Below, piece after piece: positions 9,380-19,884 of a DNA stretch of 64,000 nt. Both the position numbers and the translations under genes were made by a program. The stretch is from Clostridium cibarium (GTDB lineage Bacteria; Bacillota; Clostridia; Clostridiales; Clostridiaceae), in NCBI RefSeq assembly GCF_014836335.1, contig NZ_JACSRA010000016.1, forward strand, positions 1 through 64,000, written 5' to 3'. Within the stretch, counting starts at the first letter, position 1, and the number at the start of each line of letters is the position of its first letter. Below the pieces are notes generated by a model. That model saw only the letters and a program-made list of their open reading frames with translations, was not told where the DNA came from and searched no databases.

Positions 9380-10981
9380 ATGATTAAAAATCCAATTTTA
9401 AAGGGATTCAATCCTGATCCAAGTATTTGCCGTGTTGACACAGATTATTATATTGCAACTTCAACATTTGAATGGTTTCCAGGGGTTCAGATACATCATT
9501 CTAAAGACCTTGTTAATTGGCATCTTATTACACATCCGCTAAAGACAACATCACTTCTTGATATGAAGGGAAATCCTAATTCTGGAGGGATATGGGCACC
9601 AGATTTAAGTTACCATGACGGAAAGTTTTGGCTAATATATACAGATGTAAAAGTAACAGATGGTATATGGAAAGATTGTCATAATTATTTAACTACATGT
9701 GAAAGCATTGATGGAGAGTGGAGTGAGCGCATTACTCTAAATGGATCAGGATTTGATGCATCTTTATTTCATGATGACGATGGAAAAAAGTATCTTGTAA
9801 ATATGTATTGGGATCAAAGAATTTATCATCATAATTTTTATGGTATAGCTTTGCAGGAATACTCTGAAGATGAAAAGAAATTAATTGGTAAACCTAAAAT
9901 CATATATAAGGGAACTGATATTAAGTATACAGAAGGACCTCATCTATATCATATTGGGGATTATTATTATCTTTTTACTGCAGAAGGTGGTACAACTTAT
10001 GAACATTCAGAAACTGTTGCTCGTGCAAAAAATATAGAAGGACCATATGAGGTAGATCCTGATTATCCATTGTTAACTTCTTGGCACGATCCTAGAAATC
10101 CATTGCAAAAATGTGGTCATGCATCCCTCCTTCATACACATACTGATGAATGGTATTTAGCTCATTTAGTGGGCAGACCACTGCCCGTAGGAAATCAACC
10201 AGTCCTTGAACAAAGGGGATATTGCCCACTTGGACGTGAAACTTCTATACAAAGAATAGAATGGGTAAATGGCTGGCCAAAAGTTGTTGGAGGCAAACAA
10301 GGGTTAGTTAATGTTGAAGTACCTAAGATTCCAGAGGTAAAGTGGGAAAAAACTTATAAGGAAAAAGATGATTTTGATAGTGAGAGTTTAAATATTAACT
10401 TTCAATCACTACGTATTCCACTTACAGAAGATATAGCATCGTTAAAGGCAAGAAAAGGGAATTTAAGATTATATGGTAAAGAATCTTTAACTTCTACATT
10501 TACACAAGCATTTGTAGCAAGAAGATGGCAGTCATTTAAGTTTGATGCATCTACAAGTGTATCCTTTGATCCAGATACCTTTCAACAGGCTGCAGGGTTA
10601 ACATGTTATTATAATACAGAAAATTGGTCTACTATACATGTTACATGGAATGAGGATAAAGGAAAAGTAATTGATATTGTTTCTTGTGACAATTTTAATT
10701 TTGATATGCCTCTTAAAAATGAAGTTATACCAATTCCAAGTTATGTTGAGTATGTGCATTTTAAAGTTGAAGTGCGTGTTCAAGGTTATGAATATTTTTA
10801 CTCCTTTGATGGAATTGATTGGGTAAAGATACCTGTTACTTTTGAATCTAGAAAATTGTCTGATGATTATATAAGAGGGGGAGGATTTTTTACAGGAGCC
10901 TTTGTGGGAATGAATTGTATTGATATCACTGGAAGTAATAAAGCAGCTGATTTTGATTATTTTTGCTATAAAGAATTATAA
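9380..10981 (+). CDS. xynB: Intracellular beta-xylosidase, GH43
   Basis: A 533-residue GH43 enzyme that cuts xylose from xylo-oligosaccharides; some relatives also act on arabinosides. There is no signal peptide, which fits hydrolysis after uptake by the symporter encoded just upstream. The N-terminal five-bladed propeller carries the three acidic residues: Asp13 in FNPDPSIC (base), an Asp near residue 126 in FDASLFHDD and the acid Glu near 185 in TEGPHLY. Residues about 330-533 form the beta-sandwich typical of the XynB subgroup (FQSLRIPL, ending [10 protein letters not shown]). The length is normal for the family. The ribosome site GAAGGGAAG lies inside the end of the symporter gene. A strong terminator follows. 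Confidence 0.93.
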   Translation: MIKNPILKGFNPDPSICRVDTDYYIATSTFEWFPGVQIHHSKDLVNWHLITHPLKTTSLLDMKGNPNSGGIWAPDLSYHDGKFWLIYTDVKVTDGIWKDCHNYLTTCESIDGEWSERITLNGSGFDASLFHDDDGKKYLVNMYWDQRIYHHNFYGIALQEYSEDEKKLIGKPKIIYKGTDIKYTEGPHLYHIGDYYYLFTAEGGTTYEHSETVARAKNIEGPYEVDPDYPLLTSWHDPRNPLQKCGHASLLHTHTDEWYLAHLVGRPLPVGNQPVLEQRGYCPLGRETSIQRIEWVNGWPKVVGGKQGLVNVEVPKIPEVKWEKTYKEKDDFDSESLNINFQSLRIPLTEDIASLKARKGNLRLYGKESLTSTFTQAFVARRWQSFKFDASTSVSFDPDTFQQAAGLTCYYNTENWSTIHVTWNEDKGKVIDIVSCDNFNFDMPLKNEVIPIPSYVEYVHFKVEVRVQGYEYFYSFDGIDWVKIPVTFESRKLSDDYIRGGGFFTGAFVGMNCIDITGSNKAADFDYFCYKEL

Positions 10982-11000
10982 CAGTTAGACTTAAAAATGA

Positions 11001-11039
11001 AAATCACTAGCATAGTAATACTAAGCTAGTGATTTTTTT
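11001..11039 (+). terminator. Terminator of the symporter/beta-xylosidase operon
   Basis: AAATCACTAGC pairs perfectly with GCTAGTGATTT, followed by seven T. Confidence 0.9.
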
Positions 11040-11100
11040 CATGTAATGGAACTAAAAATGATATAGTTATCTGTAACAAATGCCAATCATTTAAGTTATA

Positions 11101-12120
11101 TTAACTAGGTACATAATTACTATAAGGAATACGAATGGTAACTCCGCTATCATCAAATTTATATGTTGTTCCATCAAGTGGATTTTTGTTTAAAGCTAAA
11201 TTCATTCCAGTAATGTAAATAGCTTCAGCCATAGCGTGAGCATCTTGAATAATAGTACCTGTCATAAATCCTTTTTTAACAAGTTCTCTAGCTTCAGGGA
11301 CAGCATCAACACCAACAATTGGTATTGTTCTTTCTTTATTTCCATTGTTATAGCCAAGCCTTTGTAGTATTTCAATGGCACCTATTGCCATGGTATCATT
11401 GGTTGAAATTATGGCTTCAATTTTATTGCCAAATCGTAAAAAGAGTAACTCCATTAATTTTTTAGCTTCCTCTTTATTGTTCCAATCACTATAAGCTAAA
11501 TCAAGTTCCATAATATTTATCCCTGAATTTTTTATTGTAAGAACTGAATACTTAGCTCTGGCAATTGCTTCTAAATTATCTTTTTGTCCTTTAAACATGA
11601 TATATTGCATTATATTGTCTTTGTTTTTGTCAATAATTGATTTCTTTTTATTCCATTCATCAATAAGGATTTCTCCTTCTAGGATACCTGCTTGCTCTAA
11701 AACAGTTCCTACAAATATAGCCTTGTAATAAGATTTAATAGGGTTTTTATTAGGTGGTTCTCTACTAAATAAAACTATAGGAATATTATGTTGTTTCACT
11801 TTATTAATTACTTCTTGTGAAGCATTTAGGTCAACTAGTTCTACTAATAAAAGTTTGAAATTTTCATTTTGTAATATTTTATCAAGAATTTTATTTTGTG
11901 TATCTTGTTTTTCGTTAGAAGAAAAAAATTGAAATTCAACTTTTCCTTCAGTTTCCTTTTGAATGTTTTTTAAATTATTAACGACTTCACATATAAATAG
12001 ACCATTAATGTCATATACTATTACTGCTACCTTGCAAGGATTTATCCTCAATTTAGATTTGCCAAGTTTCATTTTGACACAAGTTTTTTGCAGAGTAAGC
12101 CAATTACTTGTCCATGTCAT
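11101..12120 (-). CDS. Galactose/ribose-type sugar-binding protein without a signal peptide
   Basis: A 339-residue periplasmic-binding-protein fold (Peripla_BP_4), like MglB: KVAVIVYDINGLFICEVVNN at the start, IEAIISTNDTMAIGAIEIL and IPIVGVDAVPEARELVKKG in the middle, ending VRIPYSNYV. Proteins of this type are normally lipoproteins feeding an ABC importer. Here the N-terminus (MTWTSNWLTLQKTCVKMKLG) has no hydrophobic core or lipobox, and an in-frame TAA lies 18 bases before the ATG, so no export signal was missed. AGGAG is ten bases from the ATG. No permease or ATPase gene is near. It could be a cytoplasmic sugar sensor or a relic. A two-component partner, as in XylFII-LytS systems, is not adjacent. 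Confidence 0.8.
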   Translation of the reverse strand: MTWTSNWLTLQKTCVKMKLGKSKLRINPCKVAVIVYDINGLFICEVVNNLKNIQKETEGKVEFQFFSSNEKQDTQNKILDKILQNENFKLLLVELVDLNASQEVINKVKQHNIPIVLFSREPPNKNPIKSYYKAIFVGTVLEQAGILEGEILIDEWNKKKSIIDKNKDNIMQYIMFKGQKDNLEAIARAKYSVLTIKNSGINIMELDLAYSDWNNKEEAKKLMELLFLRFGNKIEAIISTNDTMAIGAIEILQRLGYNNGNKERTIPIVGVDAVPEARELVKKGFMTGTIIQDAHAMAEAIYITGMNLALNKNPLDGTTYKFDDSGVTIRIPYSNYVPS

Positions 12121-12219
12121 ATTCTCATATCTCCTAATTTAATTAATAGATTAAATTAACAATTATTTTTAATATTATGCATTTATTTGGTATAGTGTTA
12201 CACTATTATCTAAAGTTTT

Positions 12220-12321
12220 AAACAATAATTTATAGAATTTTTGAAAGAAGAATTATTTGAACCTCTTGGTATTAGAAAGACAGGATTTTTGATAAATTCG
12301 CAAAAAGAAGACGTCTTGTAA
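12220..12321 (+). pseudogene. Fragment of a beta-lactamase-like serine hydrolase gene
   Basis: In frame from about 12220 the DNA reads FIEFLKEELFEPLGIRKTGF and stops at 12319-12321. This block is typical of the class C beta-lactamase/PBP-like family (PF00144), where EEFLKERIFEPLGMKDTGF-like strings occur in mid-protein. Nothing before or after continues it. It is a remnant of about 30 codons of a gene of 300-400. Confidence 0.5.
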
Positions 12322-12340
12322 AAAACTATGCAGATGATAT

Positions 12341-12379
12341 AAAAAGTTATGGCTGTAGTTATATAAACTGCAGCCATAA
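12341..12379 (-). terminator. Terminator of the glutamate-synthase-like gene
   Basis: TTATGGCTG..AGTT pairs with AACT..CAGCCATAA with one wobble. On the minus strand it is followed by CTTTTTA. It begins four bases after the stop codon at 12383. Confidence 0.75.
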
Positions 12380-12382
12380 TTC

Positions 12383-13975
12383 CTATTTATTCAAAATATC
12401 CATAGCTTCATCTCTATAAGAATCCATAATATAAGGGATCTTAGTAACTTTTGTACATTCTTCAGTAAGACTCATAAGGTCTTTTCTAGATAAAGAAGGA
12501 AGATTGAAACATCTTGTTCCGGCCATAAGTTGTTGTAGCCCGACTTTTATTTTATCAGAATAACTATAAATACCAATAGCTCCAAGAGGAATGTTTTCTA
12601 TTTCTTTAGATCCTACTAAATTCTTAACTTTTTCATAGCAAACAAAAATTTCTTCAGGAGTTTTACCAAATTCACTAATTGTTTTAGGAAGATCATTAGA
12701 TTTTAGCCATTTATCTATATTTTTACCTACCATACCAGGGATCATAAGAGCCCTTCCCATACAAACTGCTTTCACAAAAGGTGAGCCTAGAGCTAGTGCT
12801 TTAAATACTCCATCTTCAGAAGAAAAACCTCCAGCAAAAGCAACGTCGGGAACCTTTTCTCCTTTGTCTTCCAAAATTTTTAAGAATTCATAGGCTGCTG
12901 AATGTAGGTAAATAGATGGCATACCCCATTCTTCCATCATTCTCCAAGGACTCATTCCAGTTCCACCAGAAGCACCGTCTATAGTTAATAAATCAATATT
13001 AGCTTTAGAAGACCACTTTATTGCCATTGCAAGTTCAGGAAGTCCATAAGCACCAGTCTTTAGAGTTATTCTTTTAAAACCTAGTTTTCTAAGTCTTCGA
13101 ATTTCTGCCATAAATTCATCTTCACTAATAAATCCAAGACGACTATGTCTTTCAAATTCTTTGATTGAACCATCTTTAAAAGCTGCTTGATTAATTGGAT
13201 CAGAAGGATCAGGGGTTACTATATATCCTCTTTTTTGCAATTCTAAAGCTCGTTCAAGACTATTAACCTTAATTTCGCCCCCTATACATTTTGCGCCCTG
13301 ACCCCATTTTAATTCGATTGTTTCTATACCATGTTTTTCTATAATATATTCGGCAACTCCAAGTCTTGTATCTTCAACGTTCATTTGTATAAGAAGTTCT
13401 CCAAATCCTTTATGATATCTCTTGTAAACTTCTATTCGTCTATCCATTTCAGGTGAAAATTTTACTTTATTATTGCTATCTAGTACAAGTCCGGGATCAA
13501 TACCACAAACATTTTCTCCACATACAATAGTTACTCCAGAGATTGCAGCCCCTATAGCAAAGTGTTCCCAGTTCTTTCTAGCAATTTCAGTTGATCCAAG
13601 TGCTCCTGTAAAAATAGGGACACTCATTTTTACTTTTTTATCCCAGCCATATTCTGTTTCAGTATTAACTGTAGGGAAAAGAGCATTATCAGAATTTGCC
13701 ACAGCATCATTTGGAAGACCTTTTCCACCTAGTGCATAACCATGTATGTTTAAATGTGAATAATCTACAGGATAATCTTTATCTCCTCCAGCAGTTATTT
13801 CTCCAAAAGGACCTGGATAGATAAGTTCTCTGCCACGAAAAGTAGATTTAAATACCTCACAATTTCCACGACATCCATCAATACATCTTGAGCATAATCC
13901 ACTTGAAGGAACTACATTTCTTGAACGATTAAAAGTTCTTGTACAGTCATTTGAATTTGGTTGATCTAAATTCAT
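12383..13975 (-). CDS. FMN-binding glutamate-synthase-like protein (GltB central/FMN domain)
   Basis: The 530-residue protein holds the FMN barrel of glutamate synthase without the amidotransferase or the NADPH-binding parts. Family blocks seen are ELKWGQGAKCIGGE, the FMN/phosphate loop in LLTIDGASGGTGMSPW and AFAGGFSSEDGVFKALALG. The N-terminus has four cysteines spaced C28-x2-C31-x3-C35-x3-C39, which look like an iron-sulfur site. Such stand-alone proteins are common in clostridia and archaea, but the reaction of this branch is not settled. A partner subunit would be needed for true glutamate synthase activity and none is adjacent. There is no signal peptide. A 23-base dyad at 14008-14030 sits just before its ribosome site (GGAGGC), suggesting control by a repressor. 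Confidence 0.8.
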   Translation of the reverse strand: MNLDQPNSNDCTRTFNRSRNVVPSSGLCSRCIDGCRGNCEVFKSTFRGRELIYPGPFGEITAGGDKDYPVDYSHLNIHGYALGGKGLPNDAVANSDNALFPTVNTETEYGWDKKVKMSVPIFTGALGSTEIARKNWEHFAIGAAISGVTIVCGENVCGIDPGLVLDSNNKVKFSPEMDRRIEVYKRYHKGFGELLIQMNVEDTRLGVAEYIIEKHGIETIELKWGQGAKCIGGEIKVNSLERALELQKRGYIVTPDPSDPINQAAFKDGSIKEFERHSRLGFISEDEFMAEIRRLRKLGFKRITLKTGAYGLPELAMAIKWSSKANIDLLTIDGASGGTGMSPWRMMEEWGMPSIYLHSAAYEFLKILEDKGEKVPDVAFAGGFSSEDGVFKALALGSPFVKAVCMGRALMIPGMVGKNIDKWLKSNDLPKTISEFGKTPEEIFVCYEKVKNLVGSKEIENIPLGAIGIYSYSDKIKVGLQQLMAGTRCFNLPSLSRKDLMSLTEECTKVTKIPYIMDSYRDEAMDILNK

Positions 13976-14007
13976 TAATAGCCTCCTATAAAAATCAATT
14001 TAATTTT

Positions 14008-14030
14008 AAATCTATTTAATAAATAGATTT
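14008..14030. promoter_or_regulatory. Perfect dyad upstream of the glutamate-synthase-like gene
   Basis: AAATCTATTT (14008-14017) and AAATAGATTT (14021-14030) are perfect inverted arms with a three-base spacer, 33 bases before the ATG of the minus-strand gene. There is no T run, so an operator is likelier than a terminator. It matches no regulator consensus known to me. Confidence 0.5.
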
Positions 14031-14268
14031 ATAAATAAATTATATGAATCACTTAATAAAGTTAAGCAAAATATGGTTAAAAATTTAAAAAATTAAGTGT
14101 TTTGATAAAGTGGAGTTCTGAGGATTGTGTTATTAATGATTTAAAGTTAGTAAATCTTTGAGAAATTTTAGTAAAGTGACCACTATTATTACATTTTAAT
14201 ATCATATTTATGTGGAAAGTATGGAGAGCAGTGGTATCCAATAATATCTAAATGTTGTATGGTTAATT

Positions 14269-15450
14269 TCATTTGTGTATATTATCAATCACTTTTTTTA
14301 ATCTTTCCAGAGCTTCAATTAAAGGTTTTGTTGGACATGCTAAATTCATACGCTCATATCCATTTCCCTCTTTTCCAAATAAATATCCCTCATCAAAGAA
14401 TAGTTGAGATTTATGCATTAATTTTTCTAGTTCATTTATGGTTAAACCAAGCCCATTAAAGTCCATCCATTGTAAGTAAGTTCCTTGAAGGTCGAATACT
14501 TTAATAATTGGAATATTTTCTTCGATGTATTCCTTTAATTTTGCATGATTATTGTAAACTAATTTTATTAATTCATCTAACCAATTTTCACATTCCGTAT
14601 ATGCAATTTCACAAGCTTTATATCCTAAAATATTAAGGCCAAAGAATCCATTCGATTCTACTTCTTTTAAATACGTATTTCTAATTTTTTTATTTGGAAT
14701 TATAATATTGGATGTTTGAAGCCCTGCCAAATTAAATGTTTTGCTAGGTGCAGTGCATACAATCATATTGTTTGCCAAATCTTCAGAAATTGAAGCAAAT
14801 ACAGTATGTTTAAAGCTTGGCATAATAAGATCAAAATGTATTTCATCAGAAATAATAAAAATATCATTTTTTAAACAAATTTCACCTATCTTTTCTAATT
14901 CAGCTTTATTCCATACTCTCCCGGTTGGATTGTGAGGGCTACAGAATAGTAGTATCTTATTATTTGATTCTTGAGCCTTCTTCTCTAGGTCATCAAAGTC
15001 GATTTCATAAGTTAATCCCTTTGTAATTAGTGCGCTAGTAACTAGTTTTCTATTATTTTTTCTTACTGCTCCATAAAAAGGATAGTAAGCTGGGGTTAAA
15101 ACTATAACCCCTTCCCCTGGGGCAGAGAAAGCTTTAACTGCTGAGTAGAATGCTCCTACAACACCTGGAGAGCCAACTATCCATTCAGGACTTATTTCCC
15201 ATCCGTGTCTTTTTTTCATCCAATTACATACTGAATTTAAATAGTTATCTGTAGTTTTTGTATAACCTAAAATAGTAGAATCAAGATGTTTTTTTAATCC
15301 TTCTATTATTTCAGGTGGGTTCTTAAGTTCCATATCTGCAACAGAAAATGGAATTATTTCAGCGGAAACGTTTGGAGTCCATTCCTTCATTTGTTCCCAT
15401 TTTGCTGATCCTGTATTTTTTCTATCAACTATAGTTTCAAAATCGTACAT
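14269..15450 (-). CDS. patB: PatB/MalY-type PLP-dependent C-S lyase (cystathionine beta-lyase)
   Basis: A 393-residue fold-type I PLP enzyme of the MalY/PatB subgroup, which splits cystathionine, cysteine or related thioethers to give a thiol, pyruvate and ammonia. Family marks are RKNTGSAKW near the start, SVADMELKNPPEI, LFCSPHNPTGRVW, ISDEIHFDL and the PLP lysine in TAPSKTFNLAG near residue 236. The start at 15450 is chosen because AAAGGAG lies seven bases before it; an upstream ATG at 15495 has no ribosome site. It sits alone on the minus strand, and no clear terminator follows. Sulfur metabolism or aroma-thiol release is plausible; a regulatory role, as with E. coli MalY, is possible but unsupported. 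Confidence 0.9.
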   Translation of the reverse strand: MYDFETIVDRKNTGSAKWEQMKEWTPNVSAEIIPFSVADMELKNPPEIIEGLKKHLDSTILGYTKTTDNYLNSVCNWMKKRHGWEISPEWIVGSPGVVGAFYSAVKAFSAPGEGVIVLTPAYYPFYGAVRKNNRKLVTSALITKGLTYEIDFDDLEKKAQESNNKILLFCSPHNPTGRVWNKAELEKIGEICLKNDIFIISDEIHFDLIMPSFKHTVFASISEDLANNMIVCTAPSKTFNLAGLQTSNIIIPNKKIRNTYLKEVESNGFFGLNILGYKACEIAYTECENWLDELIKLVYNNHAKLKEYIEENIPIIKVFDLQGTYLQWMDFNGLGLTINELEKLMHKSQLFFDEGYLFGKEGNGYERMNLACPTKPLIEALERLKKVIDNIHK

Positions 15451-15721
15451 AGTATTTCTCCTTTCATAAATGCTATTTTTTCCAGTGTAGCACAATAAGT
15501 TTTTGCTATCAATTAAAGTAAAAAAAGTGAAAAATTCATGTGGAAATAGAAGGGGAGAAAGTATAACCGTATAAAATGAATAAAAAATAGAAATATTGAC
15601 AAAAATAAAATCCTATGATAACCTTGTCATACAAGGAAATACACAGTATTGTTATATGGTAAAATGCTAATACTCTTTGTGGTATTGTATTTTAGATTTT
15701 AATAAAAAATATTATTTTAAT

Positions 15722-15752
15722 AGGATTGTTACTGGTAATGCAGGCTAGACCT
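15722..15752 (+). promoter_or_regulatory. LicT/BglG-type ribonucleic antiterminator (RAT)
   Basis: The stretch GGATTGTTACTGGTAATGCA followed by GGCTAGACCT matches the conserved RAT element bound by LicT, SacY and BglG antiterminators in beta-glucoside operons, and its 3' edge overlaps the left arm of a terminator. When the antiterminator protein (phosphorylation-controlled by the PTS) binds, the terminator cannot form and the GH1 gene is read. No licT or PTS gene is in the window, so the regulator acts from elsewhere. Confidence 0.9.
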
Positions 15753-15800
15753 AAGAAATATAAAATGAGAGTTCTCTTTATATTTCTTAGGTATTTTTTA
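15749..15800 (+). terminator. Conditional terminator overlapping the RAT
   Basis: The 16-base arms ACCTAAGAAATATAAA (15749-15764) and TTTATATTTCTTAGGT (15777-15792) pair perfectly and are followed by ATTTTTTAT. The start of the left arm is shared with the RAT. Confidence 0.9.
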
Positions 15801-15865
15801 TATAAATTAATATTATATTTAGGAAATACTAAGTATAATAAACGAAATGCATTAATAATATATGA

Positions 15866-17299
<1,434 letters not shown>

Positions 17300-17341
17300 A
17301 TATAAAATCTTTAAATATATAAAGGTAGTCTATATGATATG

Positions 17342-17398
17342 CTCTCTTTATAGTAGACAGTTAAAATAATAAAACTGTTACTATAAAGGGAGTGTTTT
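17342..17398 (+). terminator. Terminator after the GH1 gene
   Basis: CTCTCTTTATAGTAGACAGTT pairs almost fully with the arm ending CTATAAAGGGAG, then GTGTTTTGTT. This is a very stable stem of about 20 pairs. Confidence 0.8.
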
Positions 17399-17659
17399 GT
17401 TATGGAAAAGAGGCTAGAGTGCAAGTTATATTGAAGAATAAGCTTTTTTTATCTAACTAATTGAGTTATTGAGGAGAAACTTACATAACAATTACTAAAA
17501 GTCAATTTATAGAATAGCTGGATTTTCATAAAGTATAACAAAAAATACTCGAAAATAATAAATATGAAGAAAAATGTACCATTATGTAAATATTATGGTA
17601 ATGATGCCGTTTAAGTATGTAAGAGATAAGAGATTAATAGTCAAAGGAGTGAAGATATA
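17399..17659. other. Promoter region of the FIST/chemoreceptor pair
   Basis: It has no gene beyond a 10-codon frame. It holds the SigD-type promoter at 17587-17613 and the ribosome site AAAGGAG at 17643-17649. Confidence 0.5.
17587..17613 (+). promoter_or_regulatory. SigD (sigma-28) motility-type promoter
   Basis: TAAA (17587-17590), a spacer of exactly 15 bases and GCCGTTTA (17606-17613) fit the sigma-28 consensus TAAA-N15-GCCGATAA with two mismatches in the -10. It is 46 bases upstream of the first codon of a FIST sensor gene followed by a chemoreceptor gene, which is where such a promoter is expected. Confidence 0.7.
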
Positions 17660-18748
17660 TTGAAAGATTATATTGGAGTAGGATATGGTGATGATATACA
17701 AAAATCAATAGAAGAGGCTACAGCTGGACTTAATGATTCAAAAATAATATTTGTTTTTGCAGAAGCTAGTAAATTTAAAGAAGTAGTAGGATTAGTAGGG
17801 CAAAAGTATCCAAGTGCAATAGTTATAGGTACAACAGGTTATAGCTTTGCAAATAGAAATATAGTAAAAGATAATGTTGTAGTATGGGCAATGAAAAGTG
17901 GAGTAGAAGTGGAAGCTGGTGTTTTGCAAAGCGTAAAAACATTTCCAATAAAAGATATTAAGCCGTTAGAAGATAGTGTTAAAAGAATTGATGCTGGGAA
18001 TGATAATACAGTTTGTATGGAATTTTGTACTGGGTCAGAAGAAAAAATAGTATCTACACTTAGTTCAGCAATAAGCAAAAAGAATATACCTCTAATTGGC
18101 GGAACTGCTCAAGGAGCTGATAGGGATGGAGTTAAATGTGTATCATTAAATGGAGAAATATACAATGATGCTTGTGTATATGTACTAATTAAAAATACAG
18201 ATGGGAAAGTGAAAGTATATAGTGAAAATATATATAAGGTTAAAAGTGAAAATTTTGTTGCGACTAAAGTAGATGTAGAAAATAGAAGAATTTTAGAACT
18301 TAATAGAAAGAGTGCAGCAAAGGTGTATTGCGAAACTTTAGGTATTACAAAAGATGAAATATCTAATTATGTACTTACAAATCCTTTAGCAAGAGTAATA
18401 GGAAAGGAAGAATTTTTAACAGCTATTAAATTGGTAGGGGAAAATGGCGACTTAAGCTGTTTTAAAAGAATTAATCAGAATGATGTTTTGAATATATTAG
18501 AGCTAATAGATTATAAAGAAGCAATAAATAATACATTAAAAAGAATAAAAGATGATTTTTCTAATATATCAAGTATATTTTCAGTAAATTGTATATATAG
18601 ATTTATGTTATTTGAAAGCAGAAATTTTACTGGTGAATATGCGCAAATGATGAGCTCGATTGGACAACATATAGGCATTATCGGGGAAGGGGAACAATAT
18701 AATAAGCAACACGTAAATCAAACAATGGTATGTGTTGTTTTTGAATAG
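17660..18748 (+). CDS. FIST-domain sensory protein
   Basis: A 362-residue soluble protein with the FIST_N domain (KIIFVFAEASKFKEVVGL.. then IVIGTTGYSFANRN, about residues 20-200) and FIST_C (about 205-345, ending near FTGEYAQMMSSIGQHIGIIGEGEQY). FIST domains are thought to bind small ligands, perhaps amino acids, and are found beside or fused to chemotaxis, kinase and cyclic-di-GMP domains. The start codon is TTG with AAAGGAG in front. The next gene, 15 bases on, is a soluble methyl-accepting protein, so the two probably form a sensor-transducer pair expressed with motility genes. No DNA-binding or output domain is in this protein itself. The ligand is unknown. Confidence 0.85.
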   Translation: MKDYIGVGYGDDIQKSIEEATAGLNDSKIIFVFAEASKFKEVVGLVGQKYPSAIVIGTTGYSFANRNIVKDNVVVWAMKSGVEVEAGVLQSVKTFPIKDIKPLEDSVKRIDAGNDNTVCMEFCTGSEEKIVSTLSSAISKKNIPLIGGTAQGADRDGVKCVSLNGEIYNDACVYVLIKNTDGKVKVYSENIYKVKSENFVATKVDVENRRILELNRKSAAKVYCETLGITKDEISNYVLTNPLARVIGKEEFLTAIKLVGENGDLSCFKRINQNDVLNILELIDYKEAINNTLKRIKDDFSNISSIFSVNCIYRFMLFESRNFTGEYAQMMSSIGQHIGIIGEGEQYNKQHVNQTMVCVVFE

Positions 18749-18763
18749 AGGAGAGATGATGAA

Positions 18764-19741
18764 ATGGGTTTATTTGGACGTAAAAAAATAATTGAAAATA
18801 ATGTAATTAATGATAATACTAAAACAAAAAATAGTGATTTAAGTGAAAAAATGTATCCACTTAAATATTCTGTGAACTATTTAAATAATAGAACAAATGA
18901 TTTAATTAAAGAGGAAAGTGGTACAAGCAATGAATTAAAAAGAATTGAAGAATCATTTGTAGAAGTAAAAAGCAAGGCTCAAGAAGTAAATACATCTATA
19001 TCAAACTTTAGAGGACATTTTAATGATATAAAAAATGTTTCAGATGAATTTAATGATAGAATGAATAATATATTGAGGTGCGTAGATGATGCACAAAAGA
19101 AGGTTGTAGATTTAAAGGGTAGTTCTAAATCGGTAGAAGATAGTTTTCTGATTATTGAGAAGACCTTTGAGCAATTTCAAAAATCCTATGTAATGATTAA
19201 GGAATATACAACAAGTATTATAGATATAGCGGATCAAACTAATCTTTTAGCCCTAAATGCGTCTATAGAAGCAGCAAGAGCAGGAGAGCAAGGAAAAGGA
19301 TTTGCTGTTGTTGCGGAAGAGGTAAAAGAATTATCTGGAAAGATTAAAGAATTAGTTAATGGCGTAAATACAAGCATGGGAAATGTGGAGCAGGATACTA
19401 ATAAGCTTAATATATCACTTAAAGATTCAAAGAATGCACTAAGTGAAAGTTATAAGAGTGTAAATAATACAGAAGAAATTTTTGAAGAAATAAAAGTTAA
19501 TGTAGATGGAGTTAGTGATATTAATGGAAAGATATCTACAGTAATTAATGAGTCAAATATAGAAATACAAAATATAAATGATAATATGAATAATTCTATT
19601 AAATATTATGATAGAGTAACAGATGATATTGATAACTTAAATACTCAAATTACTAATAAGGGTATAATTTTTGAAGATATCACAAACTTCTTAGAGCAAA
19701 TGAATCCGTTAATTGATCATATAGTTGAAAAGAATAAATAA
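18764..19741 (+). CDS. Soluble methyl-accepting chemotaxis-type signalling protein
   Basis: The 325-residue protein has no transmembrane segment or signal peptide. The C-terminal two thirds are long helices with the conserved receptor hairpin tip [20 protein letters not shown] followed by [15 protein letters not shown] near residue 170-190, the site that contacts CheA and CheW. The N-terminal 50 residues are short and polar ([13 protein letters not shown]), so it has no ligand domain of its own. The FIST protein encoded just upstream may supply sensing. The ribosome site GAGGAGAGATG lies in the spacer between the genes. A terminator follows, making this a two-gene operon. The fold is certain, the pairing inferred from the operon. 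Confidence 0.9.
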   Translation: MGLFGRKKIIENNVINDNTKTKNSDLSEKMYPLKYSVNYLNNRTNDLIKEESGTSNELKRIEESFVEVKSKAQEVNTSISNFRGHFNDIKNVSDEFNDRMNNILRCVDDAQKKVVDLKGSSKSVEDSFLIIEKTFEQFQKSYVMIKEYTTSIIDIADQTNLLALNASIEAARAGEQGKGFAVVAEEVKELSGKIKELVNGVNTSMGNVEQDTNKLNISLKDSKNALSESYKSVNNTEEIFEEIKVNVDGVSDINGKISTVINESNIEIQNINDNMNNSIKYYDRVTDDIDNLNTQITNKGIIFEDITNFLEQMNPLIDHIVEKNK

Positions 19742-19756
19742 AAATTTATTTTAGAA

Positions 19757-19817
19757 AAAACAACTACTTCTTGTAACAATTTATTATCTTGATTGTTGAC
19801 AAGAAGTAGTCGTTTTT
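19757..19817 (+). terminator. Terminator of the FIST/chemoreceptor operon
   Basis: ACTACTTCTTGT pairs with ACAAGAAGTAGT across a loop and is followed by CGTTTTTATT. Confidence 0.85.
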
Positions 19818-19884
19818 ATTCAGTTTACACAAATCTATCTACATTCCCCAAAGCTTTTATTATGGAATTTTAAATTACTTTTAT

